Assembly: GCA_949825045.1 (NCBI GenBank)
Contig: OX463824.1
Span: 24,350,501-24,414,500 of the forward strand
Length of the DNA: 64,000 nt
Source: Argyresthia goedartella
Taxonomy: Eukaryota; Arthropoda; Insecta; Lepidoptera; Argyresthiidae
Reading direction: 5' to 3'
The notes below the pieces were generated by a model. That model saw nothing but the letters and a program-made list of their open reading frames with translations. It was not told where the DNA came from and ran no database searches. A program made the position numbers and the translations under genes. Positions 35,586 to 46,434 of this stretch are shown one piece after another. Position 1 is the stretch's first letter. Every line of letters starts with the position of its first letter.

Positions 35586-36818
35586 ACCAAAACGCCGACA
35601 TGTCGCTGCTGTACGACGACGTGGCGCACGCACACGTGGACTGTCCCGCGCTGGTGAGCCAGCTGCCGCTGTGCACGCCGCGCCGCCGCGCCGCACCAGA
35701 CAATACAGCTAACTCACTATTCCACCTTCCGGCCCATCGTACCAATTATGCCAACAATTCTGTCCTCACTCGAATAGCTAGAACCTACAATAAAACTTTC
35801 TCCGACATTGACGTATACAATAATTCCAAAAGTCTTTTTATGAATGAATGAATGAATGGTGCTCCTCCAGCCAGGGTTCTAAACCTGTTCCGGTCTTTCG
35901 GCCGGCATACCAGAGGGCACAAGTTTTGAGGGGGGGTGGAATGACCTGCTCTATAGAAGGGGAAGGATAGTGAATTCAATCGACCGACTCTTCAGCCTGA
36001 AGCCAATATAGGATATGTGGAATGGGGAGGATGTGGGATTTGGAGAGCAGCTGTTGTTTTCTTCAAGTTCTTGTTTTCCTTCTATTTTCAGTTATTGTTA
36101 ATAGTTGAGTTTCCTGAGTCGTGTTCGTTTGGGTTATCCGTTAAGTTCCCAGTTTCGCTTTCGCTCTCTGTTTCTGGAATACGGTATATTTGCCTCTAGG
36201 CCATCCTGACTTCGTCCCTGTTGTGTGATGATTCTGTCCAGTAACTGTGTTCTTCACCGTGGTATTTGATGTCATGCTTAAGGAAATCTTTCCAGGTGTA
36301 TATAAGTCGGCCGACTTTCTTCTTCCTTGCTTCGTATTTGAATGGAGCGTGTAGTAAATGCTGTTGTGGGCGTCGCAGAATATGTATAGTAGTATATCCG
36401 GTGGTTTTTGATTCGTTTGGTTATCGTTTTGCCCTGTAGTCAGTCATGAATTTTGTGGTATCTTGGATAGCTTCTGGCGTTCTTAAACATGTCTCTGAGG
36501 ATTACAAACATTCCAAAAGTCTTTTTAAACATAAAATTCTTGACACTCTCTGCGGTTAACAAAATATAACAATACAGTTTCAATCATAGCTATACACCAA
36601 CCTTCACATACACACACACTCACACTGCATTCACACCAATTCCCTCTCAATAATACACAAAACATAGTTCCGAATAAATAACTTATCTACTTTACTAACC
36701 CCATAATTTAAGGAGTCTTGAATTAAGTAATGGATGGAAACCTATAATTGGCTGAAGTAAATAAGTAATTTAATTAAAAGAATTAAACTGTAATGTTGGT
36801 TTTCTAAATAAATAAAAT
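35586..36818 (+). pseudogene. LINE C-terminal relic inside M1, itself interrupted
   Basis: The plus-strand frame from about 35600 has a GC-rich start (LLYDDVAHAHVDCPALVSQ) followed by LFHLPAHRTNYANNSVLTRI, a block typical of lepidopteran LINE RT C-termini. It ends SLFKHKILDTLCG when the nested insertion at 35841-36509 is skipped. The element is flanked by AAAAC on both sides (35581-35585, 36819-36823) and ends in a taaataaataaaataa tail. The catalytic RT is missing. Confidence 0.6.
35841..36509 (-). mobile_element. LINE inserted in LINE, GAAT tail, 18-bp duplication
   Basis: Flanked by an 18-base perfect duplication beginning ATTCCAAAAGTC (35823-35840 and 36510-36527). The minus-strand element ends at the left in a tgaatgaatgaatgaatg run and shares its 3'UTR with 17335-17816. 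Peptide blocks on the minus strand (HLLHAPFKYEARKKKVGRLIYTWKDFLKHD, in pieces) resemble a LINE RT C-terminus with stops. Confidence 0.7.
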
Positions 36819-36961
36819 AAAACGTTGATAAACTAAGGTTTTTTTTCCCGTTAGCTGGTCAACTATCGACAGATAGTAAACTGTAGCATACTGCTTACTA
36901 TATGACGCGTTAGTTGATAAACTGCTTTAAACTTGAATTGCAAACGAAATACCAGGACAAA

Positions 36962-37874
36962 GTCAAAGTAAAGTCAAAGTCAAAGTACTTTATTACTGTA
37001 GATATTTACATATACTTAGCAAACGTCAATTTTTCCTCTTCTCTACATTGGACCACTGTGGGAGAGAAGGGCAAAGAAACTCCCACAGATTGATTTTTAG
37101 ATCTCTTTTAAAAATAGGTTGTGCTAAACTATTTCAAATATGAAAAATTTAATTATTATGATTAATAAGCAGGAAATCAAAATCAAAATCAAAAATCATT
37201 TATTTCCATAGGATGTTGTTACATCACTTAGATCCGTCATTACATTTTTTTGGGTGAGTTCACTAACACAATGGCGGAATCTGTGGAGAAGAGCTCACCG
37301 AAGAAACTCCACAGTCGTCGCATCTTTTGCGTTTCCTTTTTTAAATAAAATATTGTCAAATTACAAAATGAATGCTAATTATATATCGAAACAGCCTGTT
37401 ACTCAAACAATCTATTCCCATGGACAGGAATAAATAATTACAAAATTATTAACAGCAAGGCCTGTGTTGAGCTAGATTAAACCCATACAGTCCTGTCATT
37501 TAAGTAATCTTGAACATTGTAATATCCCTTTTTTGACAAAGTCGCTTTAACATGCTTTTTAAATTGCTCAAATGGCAATTTCAAAATCTCCAGAGTTATC
37601 TTATTATAGTAGAGAATGCACTGACCCTTGAAAGAATTGCTAACCTTCGCGAGTCTAAATCGGGGCGCACACAGTCTGTGATTATTTCTTAGGTTAACAT
37701 TACAGCTATCGCTAAGTTTGGAAAATGTTGTAAGGTTCTTGCGTACATACATTATATTTTCGAAAATAAATTGACTAGATACTGTTAGTATGTCAATTTC
37801 TTTAAAAAGCTCTCTTAAGGAGTCTGTTCGTTTTAAATTATAAATTGCTCGAATAGCTCTTTTCTGTAATAGCT
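36962..37874 (-). pseudogene. LINE RT C-terminus inside M1
   Basis: A 134-codon open frame (37881-37477) begins FELLQKRAIRAIY and includes SQFIFENIMYVRKN, CAPRFRLAKVSNSFKGQCIL and KKGYYNVQDYL before a natural stop. This is the usual end of a Jockey/CR1-like polyprotein. The 3' tail (left end) is a caaagt run at 36962-36985. Short duplication CAAA at both junctions (36958-36961, 37875-37878). It is interrupted in its 3'UTR by 37176-37424. Copies of the same family lie at 4322, 38705 and 49725. Confidence 0.65.
37176..37424 (-). mobile_element. LINE 3' end nested in LINE 3'UTR
   Basis: A 249-base insertion flanked by CAGGAA (37170-37175 and 37425-37430). The uninterrupted site is seen at 49930. 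The left end is an aatcaaaatcaaaatc run (tail on the minus strand), and the body contains tctgtggagaagagctcaccg. Only 3'UTR is present. Confidence 0.65.
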
Positions 37875-38109
37875 CAAACACTGCGGTAGCTTAGATTAAG
37901 ACGAGACCGATTTATTCTTCGTGTTAGGTTGACATGTAAGAACAAAAGAAACGTAAATTGTAAACCCTGACGGTCTGGTTTACAATCTGTCGATAGTTGA
38001 TCAACTAACGCATTAGTTTATCAACTAACGGTTTTGACTATCTTACAGTGACACATATATTGCTTTGGATATAACCTGAGCATGATGATTAAAATACTTT
38101 TTTTCAATA

Positions 38110-38645
38110 AAAAAATGCATGCATGACATATGACGCTCAAACATGGACATTAACAGACAAACACAGAAACATGAAACAAATCACCATGCCATGGAAAGAA
38201 GTATGATATATGTATTAAGAGGAAGGACAAATTGTGAAACGAAAAGTATACATGGTATCACCAAAATAAACGATGTGACATCTACAATAGAAGCTATGAA
38301 ATGGCAGTGGACTGTATAGATAACCCGATTAACGTACAACAGATGGAAACTTCTAACGACAGAGTAAACTACTAAACGTGTTACCACAAAAAATGTTAAA
38401 CAGCGTTTAACCTCAAAACAAACTTCAAATCCCATACGTTTTCGTTTTTAAACAAGCGTTGAACACTCGTTTATTTTTTTGTGGTAAGGCCCTAATAGAC
38501 GGCAAACGCAAGGTTCGAAGGCTGATATAGAGGTGCAAATACAAATTGGCATCATTCCATGAAAACCGGTGGAGAATAAGCTAAGGACCGGTCAGCCAGC
38601 CGAAACCTGGCAAAAGCTTTTGTCAAATATAAGACAAGAGCTGAA
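38110..38645 (+). pseudogene. Degraded RTE-like LINE fragment
   Basis: In shifting plus-strand frames the peptide blocks TWTLTDKHRNMKQI, RSMIYVLRGRTNCE, AMKWQWT and later RSASRNLAKAF follow the order of an RTE-type RT C-terminus (W-LT-RHR-, R-KWQWAGH-). An intervening AT-rich piece (about 38365-38500) may be a further insertion. Heavily decayed. Confidence 0.45.
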
Positions 38646-38704
38646 AATAAACAAAAACAAAAATAAATAGACAGATATATAAAATAGGCTCAGAAAATGG
38701 ATGA

Positions 38705-39330
38705 TTAAATAATCATAATTTTATTTAGTAAGAATTCGAAATTGTATGTCTCCCACTCCCACATATTGATTTTTAGATCTCTTTTAAATAAAGGTTTCAT
38801 TTAACTACACTGGCCTGCAAAACTAAGTACTACACTTATATATTTTTTTCTAAATTATAGAAGTGAGAGTTTTGAAATAAAAAACGTTTTATAGGAAATT
38901 TTATCTGCTTTCTTTGAAACTATAGTAAAAACTCTTTTTGGAATCCTTTTTCATTCGAAAGTATATCCTGTTTACTTAAAAAGTTATCGCAACAAGTAGT
39001 AATATGCTTTTTGCAAGTGTGTTACTTAGTTTTGCAGGCCAGTGTAGTACAAATATTACATATTATAAATAATTTGCAGGAATAAATAATTACAAAATCA
39101 TAAAGCGAGTTCTGTGTTGAGTTAAATTAACACGATTAAAAATTGTATCATTCCTTTTCAGATACAGATTTTTTTATGAATTTGAAATTGCTCAAATTCG
39201 AAACGCGAGAACTTTTCAACATTTTCCAAAATTAGCAATAGCTTTAATGTAAACCTGAGAAATAATACCCTTTAAAATATTTAAGCTGAAGACTTTATTT
39301 GAGCTATCGATAAAATATTCCTCATGAGTA
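38705..39330 (-). mobile_element. LINE 3' part, same family as 36962-37874
   Basis: The 3'UTR blocks ttgatttttagatctcttttaaa and aggaataaataattacaaaa match 37090-37440. Weak coding remains (tttgaaattgctcaaatt complement) are seen near 39185. Interrupted by the Tc1-like element at 38808-39044. Confidence 0.5.
38808..39044. mobile_element. Tc1/mariner-like MITE, 237 bp, TA duplication
   Basis: Perfect 22-base inverted ends beginning CACTGGCCTGCAAAACTAAG, with similarity continuing inward, are flanked by TA on both sides (38806-38807, 39045-39046). It sits inside LINE sequence that is continuous when the element is removed. No transposase is encoded. Confidence 0.75.
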
Positions 39331-40032
39331 AGCCATTAGAAATAAAAATAACCATAATACAACTGACAAACAAGTTGTTAATAGACATGTAATTGAAAAA
39401 AAAAACTAAATAACCGTTACAAAAACTGCTCAAATAAGTTATTAAATTGCAACGGAAAACTGTTTTTTCTGATATCCTAATTGCTATATTAGGGCCTGGG
39501 AATGAGTCGAGGGATCTATTCCACTTCTGATGACAGGTGATCGATTAGTTACGATCTCCTACTATGGCTGCCTTAGACGAATAATTATCACTATTTTAGT
39601 GGCTCTGTGAGCAATAGGCCTCGCGAGCAACACAGGAAATTTGGGTTATTTTTTTCATTATTCCCCCCCCCCCCCCCCCCCCACAGCCCCGTTTGTATCA
39701 ATAGGTAGAAACTTATGAGTGCACCTGTTTACGAGATTTGAGCATGAAAGTAGCCACCAACACTTTGTTAACCCCATATCTCCGCCATTTTGAAAACATC
39801 CAAAAACTGAATCGACAAAAAAATACATATATTTATCGAACCAGCTCACAAAATTTCACAAGAATCAGCTGAGAAATGCAACCTATAGAGTAGAACAGAC
39901 ATGGACATACAAAGGCATTTTTGCCGAAGCTGAAACCGAGACACCACGCTCGCTGCGCTCGCTCGGTCAATTTTTCTCACTTGGCTCCCATATGGCTGTT
40001 AAACATTTCAACTATTATGTAATAATAAAAGT
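39331..40032. repeat. Poly-C run and repeat fragments
   Basis: A run of 20 C lies at 39663-39682. It is followed by a family A repeat fragment (atgagtgcacctgtttacgag, about 39714-39850) and a short low-complexity stretch (cgctcgctgcgctcgctcgg near 39949). No gene. Confidence 0.45.
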
Positions 40033-40279
40033 AATACCTTGGACACTATTTACACACATTGATCTAGCGCCAAACTAGGATTCCCTGTATCTTGGGTACT
40101 AGACAACGATACACTTACTTGTATATATAAATGTTATACTTAGATAGATAAACAACCATGACTAGGGTACAAACATCCGTTCTCATCAACAAATATTTGC
40201 CCCCACCGGGACTCGAACCCGGGACCCTTGGCTTCGAAGGCAGGGTCACTGCCGACTCGGCCATTCGGGTCGTCACAGT
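40033..40279 (-). mobile_element. tRNA-derived SINE, family 1, intact minus copy
   Basis: Best-preserved copy. The head on the minus strand has the A-box (TGGCCGAGTCGG) and B-box (GGGTTCGAGTCCC), and the body ends in ccaaggtattac. It serves as reference for the interrupted copy at 15338-16425. Confidence 0.7.
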
Positions 40280-40796
40280 GTACAGTGAATGTACACGAAT
40301 AAGACTCAAGTAGGCCAGTCTCGATGATATTAGACTGTACACATTCGCCCTTTAATCGAATGAGATCTGTTGTATATATGTTGCATAATAATTAGAAAAG
40401 TCCGATAAAGGCTTTTATCTACACACGTATCATAAACCCTCTTTACTGCGTACAAAAACCGCTCGTTACGATCAGCATAATGTTAAACTACTTTGTAATA
40501 ACTCATTTCTTATCTGAATATTGAACATTAGGACCATAATGTGTAAATTTTCTACATATTATGACATTCAAATTTCGAACGCCGACGCCCGCCTGCGTGC
40601 CGCCCCTACTTTGTCTGTGAAGTTGGTACTACAGAACAAGCTAAACAACTCAGCCACAATGCCGGTCAAACATGCGGTTCCTGAACACATCAAAGAGAGC
40701 TTATGATATTTGCGTAGATAAACTAGTGTATGTAACTGTACATAATTAGGCATTAAAACTCTCGAGTGATATTATTATGAAACTCGCCTTCGGCTC

Positions 40797-41382
40797 TGTT
40801 TAATTTCCCACGCCTACCGAACGGCGTGGGATCATAAGGGGGTTGTGCATTTGCCACGTGTGAGAAAAGAAGTGATGAAATTGGTTACTGACCTTGTCTC
40901 CCTAGGCAGGAAATCGAAAGCTCGATTCGAGACGGGAATACGGGAAAAGGGCACAGTTTGGGATAGGATATGGAGTGAATCGAAACCTATCGTTGCTGCC
41001 GACGCTGTCGCCGGCGTGCTGCCTGCCGTGACCGTGGAGTCGCCGCTACCGATGCGACGATGTCCAATCAACCGGGATCACTTGGCCGCTGACGCGAATC
41101 TAATTACCATCAATAGCCCGACGCTATGAGGTAGATTTACACTCTGACCAGGCCCGATGCCTGTACGATAATTGGTACACCGAAATACCATCACGGGGCC
41201 CGAGCCGCCATGTTATTCTCACCGATGAGACAGACCAAGAGAAAGATTAACCTCCAATTTTACATCTCGTTCCGGTACGAGTGACAGCTGCTAGTGCCGT
41301 TTTCGCTAGTGATGTCTCGATTACTCGCGATCGATTCGCGCAACAAAAAACCGGTGCGTTTCCGACGCATAAATTTTAAACA
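40797..41382 (-). repeat. BEL 3' LTR
   Basis: 586 bp. Plus-strand ends TG...CA. It contains the perfect 8-bp stem CCCACGCC/GGCGTGGG at 40807-40830. The pol frame runs about 120 bases into this LTR before its stop at 41260. Confidence 0.9.
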
Positions 41383-43593
41383 GTCACCCGCCCGGACAGG
41401 CCCGAACCTGTCCCTAATCAATAGGAAGGCGAGAAAGTGTTGCGACCGCTCTCTTGAGGACCGAGTCCCCACCCTGACTTCTGCTGATCGAGGCGTGCCA
41501 TCCCGACCCGTGTACAAATTGACGATCCGTCCTCGTCTCCATCTCAATGATGGCAGGTTCGCATCCTTAATCAGCACCCCCCCGACTTGAGGGGGGCTCG
41601 TCCGGTCAGTCCACTTAAGGCGCTGCTGCAAGATGTGCAAGTACTCAAGGGACCACCGTTTCCAAAAATCTTGAGCCATCTGCTGCAACATCTGCCACCT
41701 AGTTAACCGACTTAACTTAACATCACCGAATGGGTATTCTGGCAGGGCGTTAAGGGGCTGACCTATCAGGAAGTGACCCGGCGTCAACGCTTCCAAATCA
41801 TTTGGATCCGAACTGAGCGGGCACAACGGACGCGAGTTCAGTGTCATTTCAATTTTACAGAACAGCGTCGCAAGCTCTTCAAAGCGTAGAGAGGTCTCAC
41901 CGATGATCCTCGTCAGGTGCGACTTGGCCGATTTAACCGCAGCCTCAAAAATTCCTCCCCAATGAGGACATCCCGGCGGACTGAAAACCCATTCAATCCC
42001 TCGTTGGGAGCAAGCTGTACCGATGGCGTCCTGGTTACCGTTCAGGAATTGAGTGACCTCCTGCAGATATCGCCTGGCTCCGACAAAATTTGTGCCGTTG
42101 TCCGAACGGATTAATGTCGGGAGGCCCCTTCGTGAGACGAACCGATCCAGACATGCGATAAATGCCTCCGTAGTGAGGTCACTGACCACCTCCAAGTGGA
42201 CTGCCTTCGTGGCCAAGCACACGAAGACGCACAGGTATGCCTTCACTTATCTGGCGTTCCATAGCTGTGAAGACTTGACCATGAATGGTCCCGCGAAATC
42301 CGTTCCGACACCCGCAAAGGGCCGGATTTCGTTAACCCTATCCGAGGGCAAATCGCCCATCTGGGGCTGCATCGTAGCCGCCTTGGCCCGATAACAAGGC
42401 AGGCACCGAAATACGACGCTACGCACTAAGCGTCTTCCCGATAGAATCCAGAACTCGCGCTGGAGAAACGCCATCAAGGCGTGGCATCCGACATGCCCAT
42501 TCCGAATGTGTCGATCCTGAATCAACAGTTCGACCAACTTCCCTTTCCTAGGGAGTAACAACGGGTGGCGAGCCGCATAAGGCAGGTTGGCATTCCGCAG
42601 CCGACCTCCTACCCTCAGCAATCCTTGAGGGTCAATAAACGGGTTGAGCCGATCCACAGCTCCCTTCAGTTGGACGCGTCCGCGTCTCAGAATGTCCAAT
42701 TCGGACTTAAAGTGCACCGTCTGCACGTTCCGTACCAATGCGAACAACGCATGGTTCCGTTCCCGTGGTGTCAGGACCGGTGTCCGCACTCGTTGCGCCT
42801 CAGAATTCCGAAAATTCCGCGCAAATCGGCAGATCCAGGCGGTCACATTGACCAGCTTGTCGAGCGAGCTGTACCGTTCCAGCAGGCTGAACTCCTCTTC
42901 CGGCTCTGGCTGCGTCGTACAGACACCGACTGTCAAGGCGCCGTTCGCCGTGGTAACGCGTGGACTCATTGGCCAATCCGATTCGGCTTGAGTCAACCAT
43001 TTTGGACCCCACCACAAGGGATGTCCAACCAGCTCCGGAGCGTGACACCCACGAGACGCACAGTCTGCTGGGTTCATTTCCCCTGGAACATGTCTCCAGA
43101 TCAAGGGAACCTCCGAAGTCAAAATCTGCGAAACCCGATTCACCACAAAAATCTCCAGCTTGTGAACTGAAGCCTTCAGCCAGCATAACACGATCTGGCT
43201 GTCCGTCCAAGCGTAGACCGTATCTTCCAACGCTATTGACCCACGAAGAACCGTCATCGTGTGGTTGAGCAGACGAGTCAGGAGAGCCGCTCCCGAATGC
43301 TCTAACTTGGGAATGGTCAGGCGAGTGCGCAACGGCGCAACCTTGCTCTTGGCCATGACCAACCGCACATCAACCTCCCCCGAGGAGTCGACCGTACGCA
43401 GATACACCGCAGCTCCGTAGCCCTTCTCCGAGGCATCGCAAAACCCATGCAGGGTGGCGGTGTATCGTTTGGTGGGGACCAACCTCCGTGGCAGTGAAAT
43501 CCGATTAATGCCAGGGAGGGTCGAAAAGAACGAGTCCCACTCCGAGCTCAATGACCCGCCGATCGGGTCGTCCCATTTCAGCTCAGCAGACCA
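41260..43593 (-). pseudogene. pol: BEL pol: RNase H and integrase
   Basis: The frame starts at the deletion junction with WSAELKWDDPIGG, normally just after the RT thumb. It then has an RNase H region (HGFCDASEKGYGAAVYLR, YAWTDSQIVLCWLK), an integrase zinc-binding H2C2 (HIRNGHVGCH, CLPC) and the integrase core (D in GTDFAGP, D in RSDNGTNF, E in GGIFEAAVKSAK). The BEL-specific C-terminal domain follows (LIKDANLPSLRWRRGRIV). A TAA at 42247-42249, probably from a lysine codon, breaks the core between the first and second catalytic Asp. Otherwise the frame is open for over 760 codons. No YxDD RT motif exists anywhere in the element. Confidence 0.85.
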
Positions 43594-44518
43594 CCTGTCG
43601 CACCGAGGGCGACAACCGTACGTGAGGGTGTGAGGCCATCACATTAGGCATGACTAATGCCGTGACCGTCAGATTCACCGATAAATCCACCCGTGACGAG
43701 AGAGTAATCCGAAATACTCCCTTAACGGAACCGACTTCCTTGTTCCCAATTCCCCGAATGGAATGTGGATACTCCCTTACCGAAATGCCCAACCGTCTTA
43801 CAAGGTTGCACGAGACTAAGCACCCCTGGGCCCTCGAGTCCAATAGTGCTCGTGCCACACAAGATTTGCCGTCCGAACTCCACGCTATCACCGAGGCGGT
43901 GGGGAGCATGACCGTCTGTGGAGTGGCGGCACCCTGTAAGTGGGCGGCGTGTCCCTAGCGGGAACCCCCGCGGGATCCGAACCCGCTCAGACCTCCGTCG
44001 GCCTGGTAACTCGGCTGCTGATATGCCACCGGTGGCATATCAGACCGCATGTACATTAGGGGGTCCCAACCCGCATAATAGGCCCCTCGCTGTCCCGGTA
44101 CCCGACCATACCGGACTGCGAACGGTGTACCCGGTGGCCACTGTGGATGGAGGGGGGAGAGCGGATCCAACCTGGGGCGCTCTAGGAATGGGGGCGACAT
44201 CCGACTGTTCGCCTCCCTGTTCGCCTCCCAGAGCGACGGGCAGGGTGGCGCAGAAGGTGGTGGGCTCCCAGCCTTCGCGCCACTCATAGGTGCCATCTGA
44301 CACCCGCCCGTAACACGCGATGAGCCAGCGGCCCGAAGTCCTCGCTGACCCTGGATAGCGGCGACCGAACCCCGGCTATCCCGCCTGTTACCCCCCGCGC
44401 TGCCCCCTTCCCCTCGGGGGGGGGTCCCGTCCGCGGGTACCCCAGTCACCCCGTTGGTGACTCCCGTTGCCCGGAGGGGGACTGGGTCCGGCCCTGGTTG
44501 GGCCCTGTGACCGACCAA
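43583..44518 (-). pseudogene. BEL gag-pol junction and protease fragment
   Basis: The frame runs from 44518 to 43583 with an in-frame TAG at 43955-43957. The first part is Pro/Gly-rich linker. After the stop, PTASVIAWSSDGKSCVARALLDS matches the start of a BEL aspartic protease, but the catalytic DSG is DSR (one base from GGG to AGG). The protease is cut short at about 43590, where the sequence jumps to the region following RT. Confidence 0.65.
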
Positions 44519-45749
44519 CCTGAGTCCGGCCCTGGTGACCGTCCGATGGGCCTGACCGGTTCAGGCACAACACGACGTGGTGCCTGCCACCGCAGCCCTC
44601 ACAGGGGGACGCCCGTGAGCACTCGCTCAGCGGGTGCGGCCCCAAGCAACCGAAACACAATCGGTGGCGGAAGACCACCTTCCTGCGGGCAGCCACACCG
44701 AGCGCCTTAAAGTTGGCGCAACTGGTCACCTCATGACCGGCACTGTCGCTGTGCACACAGCCGTCACCCGACGGCGCGGCACTCAAAACGCCAAATTGTT
44801 TTGACCGACCACCCCCCCGTGGGGGTGGGGGGCGCGGCCCCTCCCGCATCCCCGCTCGTTGGCGCTGCACACTGGCCTCCGAATCCATGGTGTCGCATCG
44901 CCTGCATTCACCCTCAAAAAACTCCGTTAATTGGACGAGCGTGGGCAGTTCCGAGCTACTGCCCCCATGCAGCTGTTCAAACCGACTTTGAACAGCTGCA
45001 GGCAACCGTGACAAAACCATATATGACACAATATATGACCATTGGTTTACCGGCAGACCAAGGTTCTGAAGGGCCTTAGTGGCCACCAGCACAGGGTTGA
45101 GCACCTGTACCCGGATGTCAACATCCCGGGTTACTCTTGGGATGCTGAACAGCTTCCCCAGCTGCGCATCAACCAACCGCCTTTTGTGTTGGTAGCGGTC
45201 AAACAATATGACCCGGGCAATCTCATAATTGCCCGCCGTAACCGTTAGGTGACCGACCAACTCCTTCGGTTCACCCCGCAGTGCCATCAATAGCTGGGCC
45301 AACTTGTAGGCGCTGTCCAGGTCGTCCCGACCGTGGACCAGGCCACTCATCAATAGCCCCACCGAAGGCCGGAATCTCCAGGTGTGGAAGCCGTCCAACC
45401 ACACCCTTAGGGGGGGGGGGGGGTCTCCGCTACCCTCCCCGCGGTCATCCCGACGCGACCGCTTAATTTTTTCGGCGCGACGCCCGATGTCGCCCAAGCA
45501 CTCCATCGCTTGGTCAGCATCCGCGCAGAGCTGCCTCACTGCAGCCACCGAGGCCTCATCCGTAAGCCCGAGGGCTTCAGCCTCGGCAGCCAGCCGACAC
45601 ACCTTCCCGACGCGTGTCATTGCGTCCTCCACACGCTTGAGCAGGACATCGTCCATGTCGTGTCGCTCCACATACTTGTGAGTATGGGCGAGCCATCTCA
45701 TCTCCTCACGGACACCATACCGCAGTACCGTCAAGGGCGAAGGTGCCAT
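44388..45749 (-). CDS. gag: BEL gag polyprotein
   Basis: 453 residues. The start codon lies in a strong Kozak context (ACCATGG) at 45749. The N-terminal half is helical and charged (VEDAMTRVGKVCRLAAEAEALG). The middle (ALQNLGLPVNQWSYIVSYMV, LSRLPAAVQSRFEQ) matches the DUF1759-type gag region of BEL elements. The C-terminus has the paired zinc-knuckle region (CFGCLGPHPLSEC, CEGCGGRHHVVLC), which binds genomic RNA, then a Gly/Pro/Arg-rich tail. This is the only frame of the element open over its expected length. The pol frame overlaps it from about 44518, shifted, by -1 frameshifting or an indel. Confidence 0.75.
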   Translation of the reverse strand: MAPSPLTVLRYGVREEMRWLAHTHKYVERHDMDDVLLKRVEDAMTRVGKVCRLAAEAEALGLTDEASVAAVRQLCADADQAMECLGDIGRRAEKIKRSRRDDRGEGSGDPPPPLRVWLDGFHTWRFRPSVGLLMSGLVHGRDDLDSAYKLAQLLMALRGEPKELVGHLTVTAGNYEIARVILFDRYQHKRRLVDAQLGKLFSIPRVTRDVDIRVQVLNPVLVATKALQNLGLPVNQWSYIVSYMVLSRLPAAVQSRFEQLHGGSSSELPTLVQLTEFFEGECRRCDTMDSEASVQRQRAGMREGPRPPPPRGGGRSKQFGVLSAAPSGDGCVHSDSAGHEVTSCANFKALGVAARRKVVFRHRLCFGCLGPHPLSECSRASPCEGCGGRHHVVLCLNRSGPSDGHQGRTQVGRSQGPTRAGPSPPPGNGSHQRGDWGTRGRDPPPRGRGQRGG

Positions 45750-46412
45750 GGTTACCGATTTAATTGTTCCTGGCCCTATGCTTCACTGCCGAACTAAGCA
45801 CAGCCAGATACCAGCACTTTCCCGTCAGCGCTGGGCACAGAAATTAAAACTAAGTTGTAAAACCCAAGGCAACCACTAAACAATTAAATCATAAACAATA
45901 TTTAATATGGTCGCCCTGTGGACATACACCTTATAATATACACTCTAAATCAATTAGAGAATGCCACCATGTGGTACAATCCAAATAACACACAAAAGGT
46001 TATTATAAAAAAAAACTATTTTTCTAGTAGTGGCCCCTCCGATAGGAACCACACTTCCTTTGAGGTCAGCAAAATCAGCTTAATACCCCTTAAATAGCCT
46101 GACCCTGCTGTGCAAACCGAAATAACACTGTAGGACTATAGAACCCGACGTTCTATCGCAAGTAATACAATCTAGTTACTTCGCAGAATGACTGTTCAAT
46201 CTTTTATGCTCAACAACAGTAGTTCCGACTACAATTTTATAACAACTGTTAACTAAATTGGCACTTATACTTTCACTTACCGAAAATGAACTTTAATCGT
46301 GGTATACCGACCACAGACTCATTGCCGACTTGAGCCAATCTGGGATATTCTTTTCTCCCAACTACAATGTGACAAAGGCAACCCTACCGTGAATCGATGA
46401 TTTCCCACTAGG

Positions 46413-46431
46413 AAACCACGCTCTGCTACCA
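46413..46431 (-). promoter_or_regulatory. BEL primer-binding site, initiator-Met tRNA type
   Basis: Three bases inside the 5' LTR, the minus strand reads TGGTAGCAGAGCGTGGTTT, complementary to the 3' end expected of insect initiator methionine tRNA (GCTCTGCTACCA). The leader between this site and gag (about 660 bases, 45750-46412) has no other feature I recognise. Confidence 0.65.
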
Positions 46432-46434
46432 AAA

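Larger units (their letters stand above)
35575..38051. mobile_element. TIR element M1, second copy, expanded by nested LINEs
   Basis: The left end TCACCGTAAGATTGTCAAAAC is at 35575. The right end, with tatcttacagtga, finishes at 38051. Between them lie about 360 bases of M1 sequence colinear with 14309-14684, interrupted by LINE insertions at 35586-36818 and 36962-37874. Confidence 0.65.

Noticed and set aside
35590..35720. GC-rich exon-like peptide LLYDDVAHAHVDCPALVSQ thought to be a host exon
   Set aside because: It runs in frame into a LINE C-terminal block, and the whole unit has tail and target duplication of a LINE insertion.
42565..43268. Plus-strand frames of 100-200 codons across 41-46 kb
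   Set aside because: They are antisense shadows of the BEL pol and gag genes.
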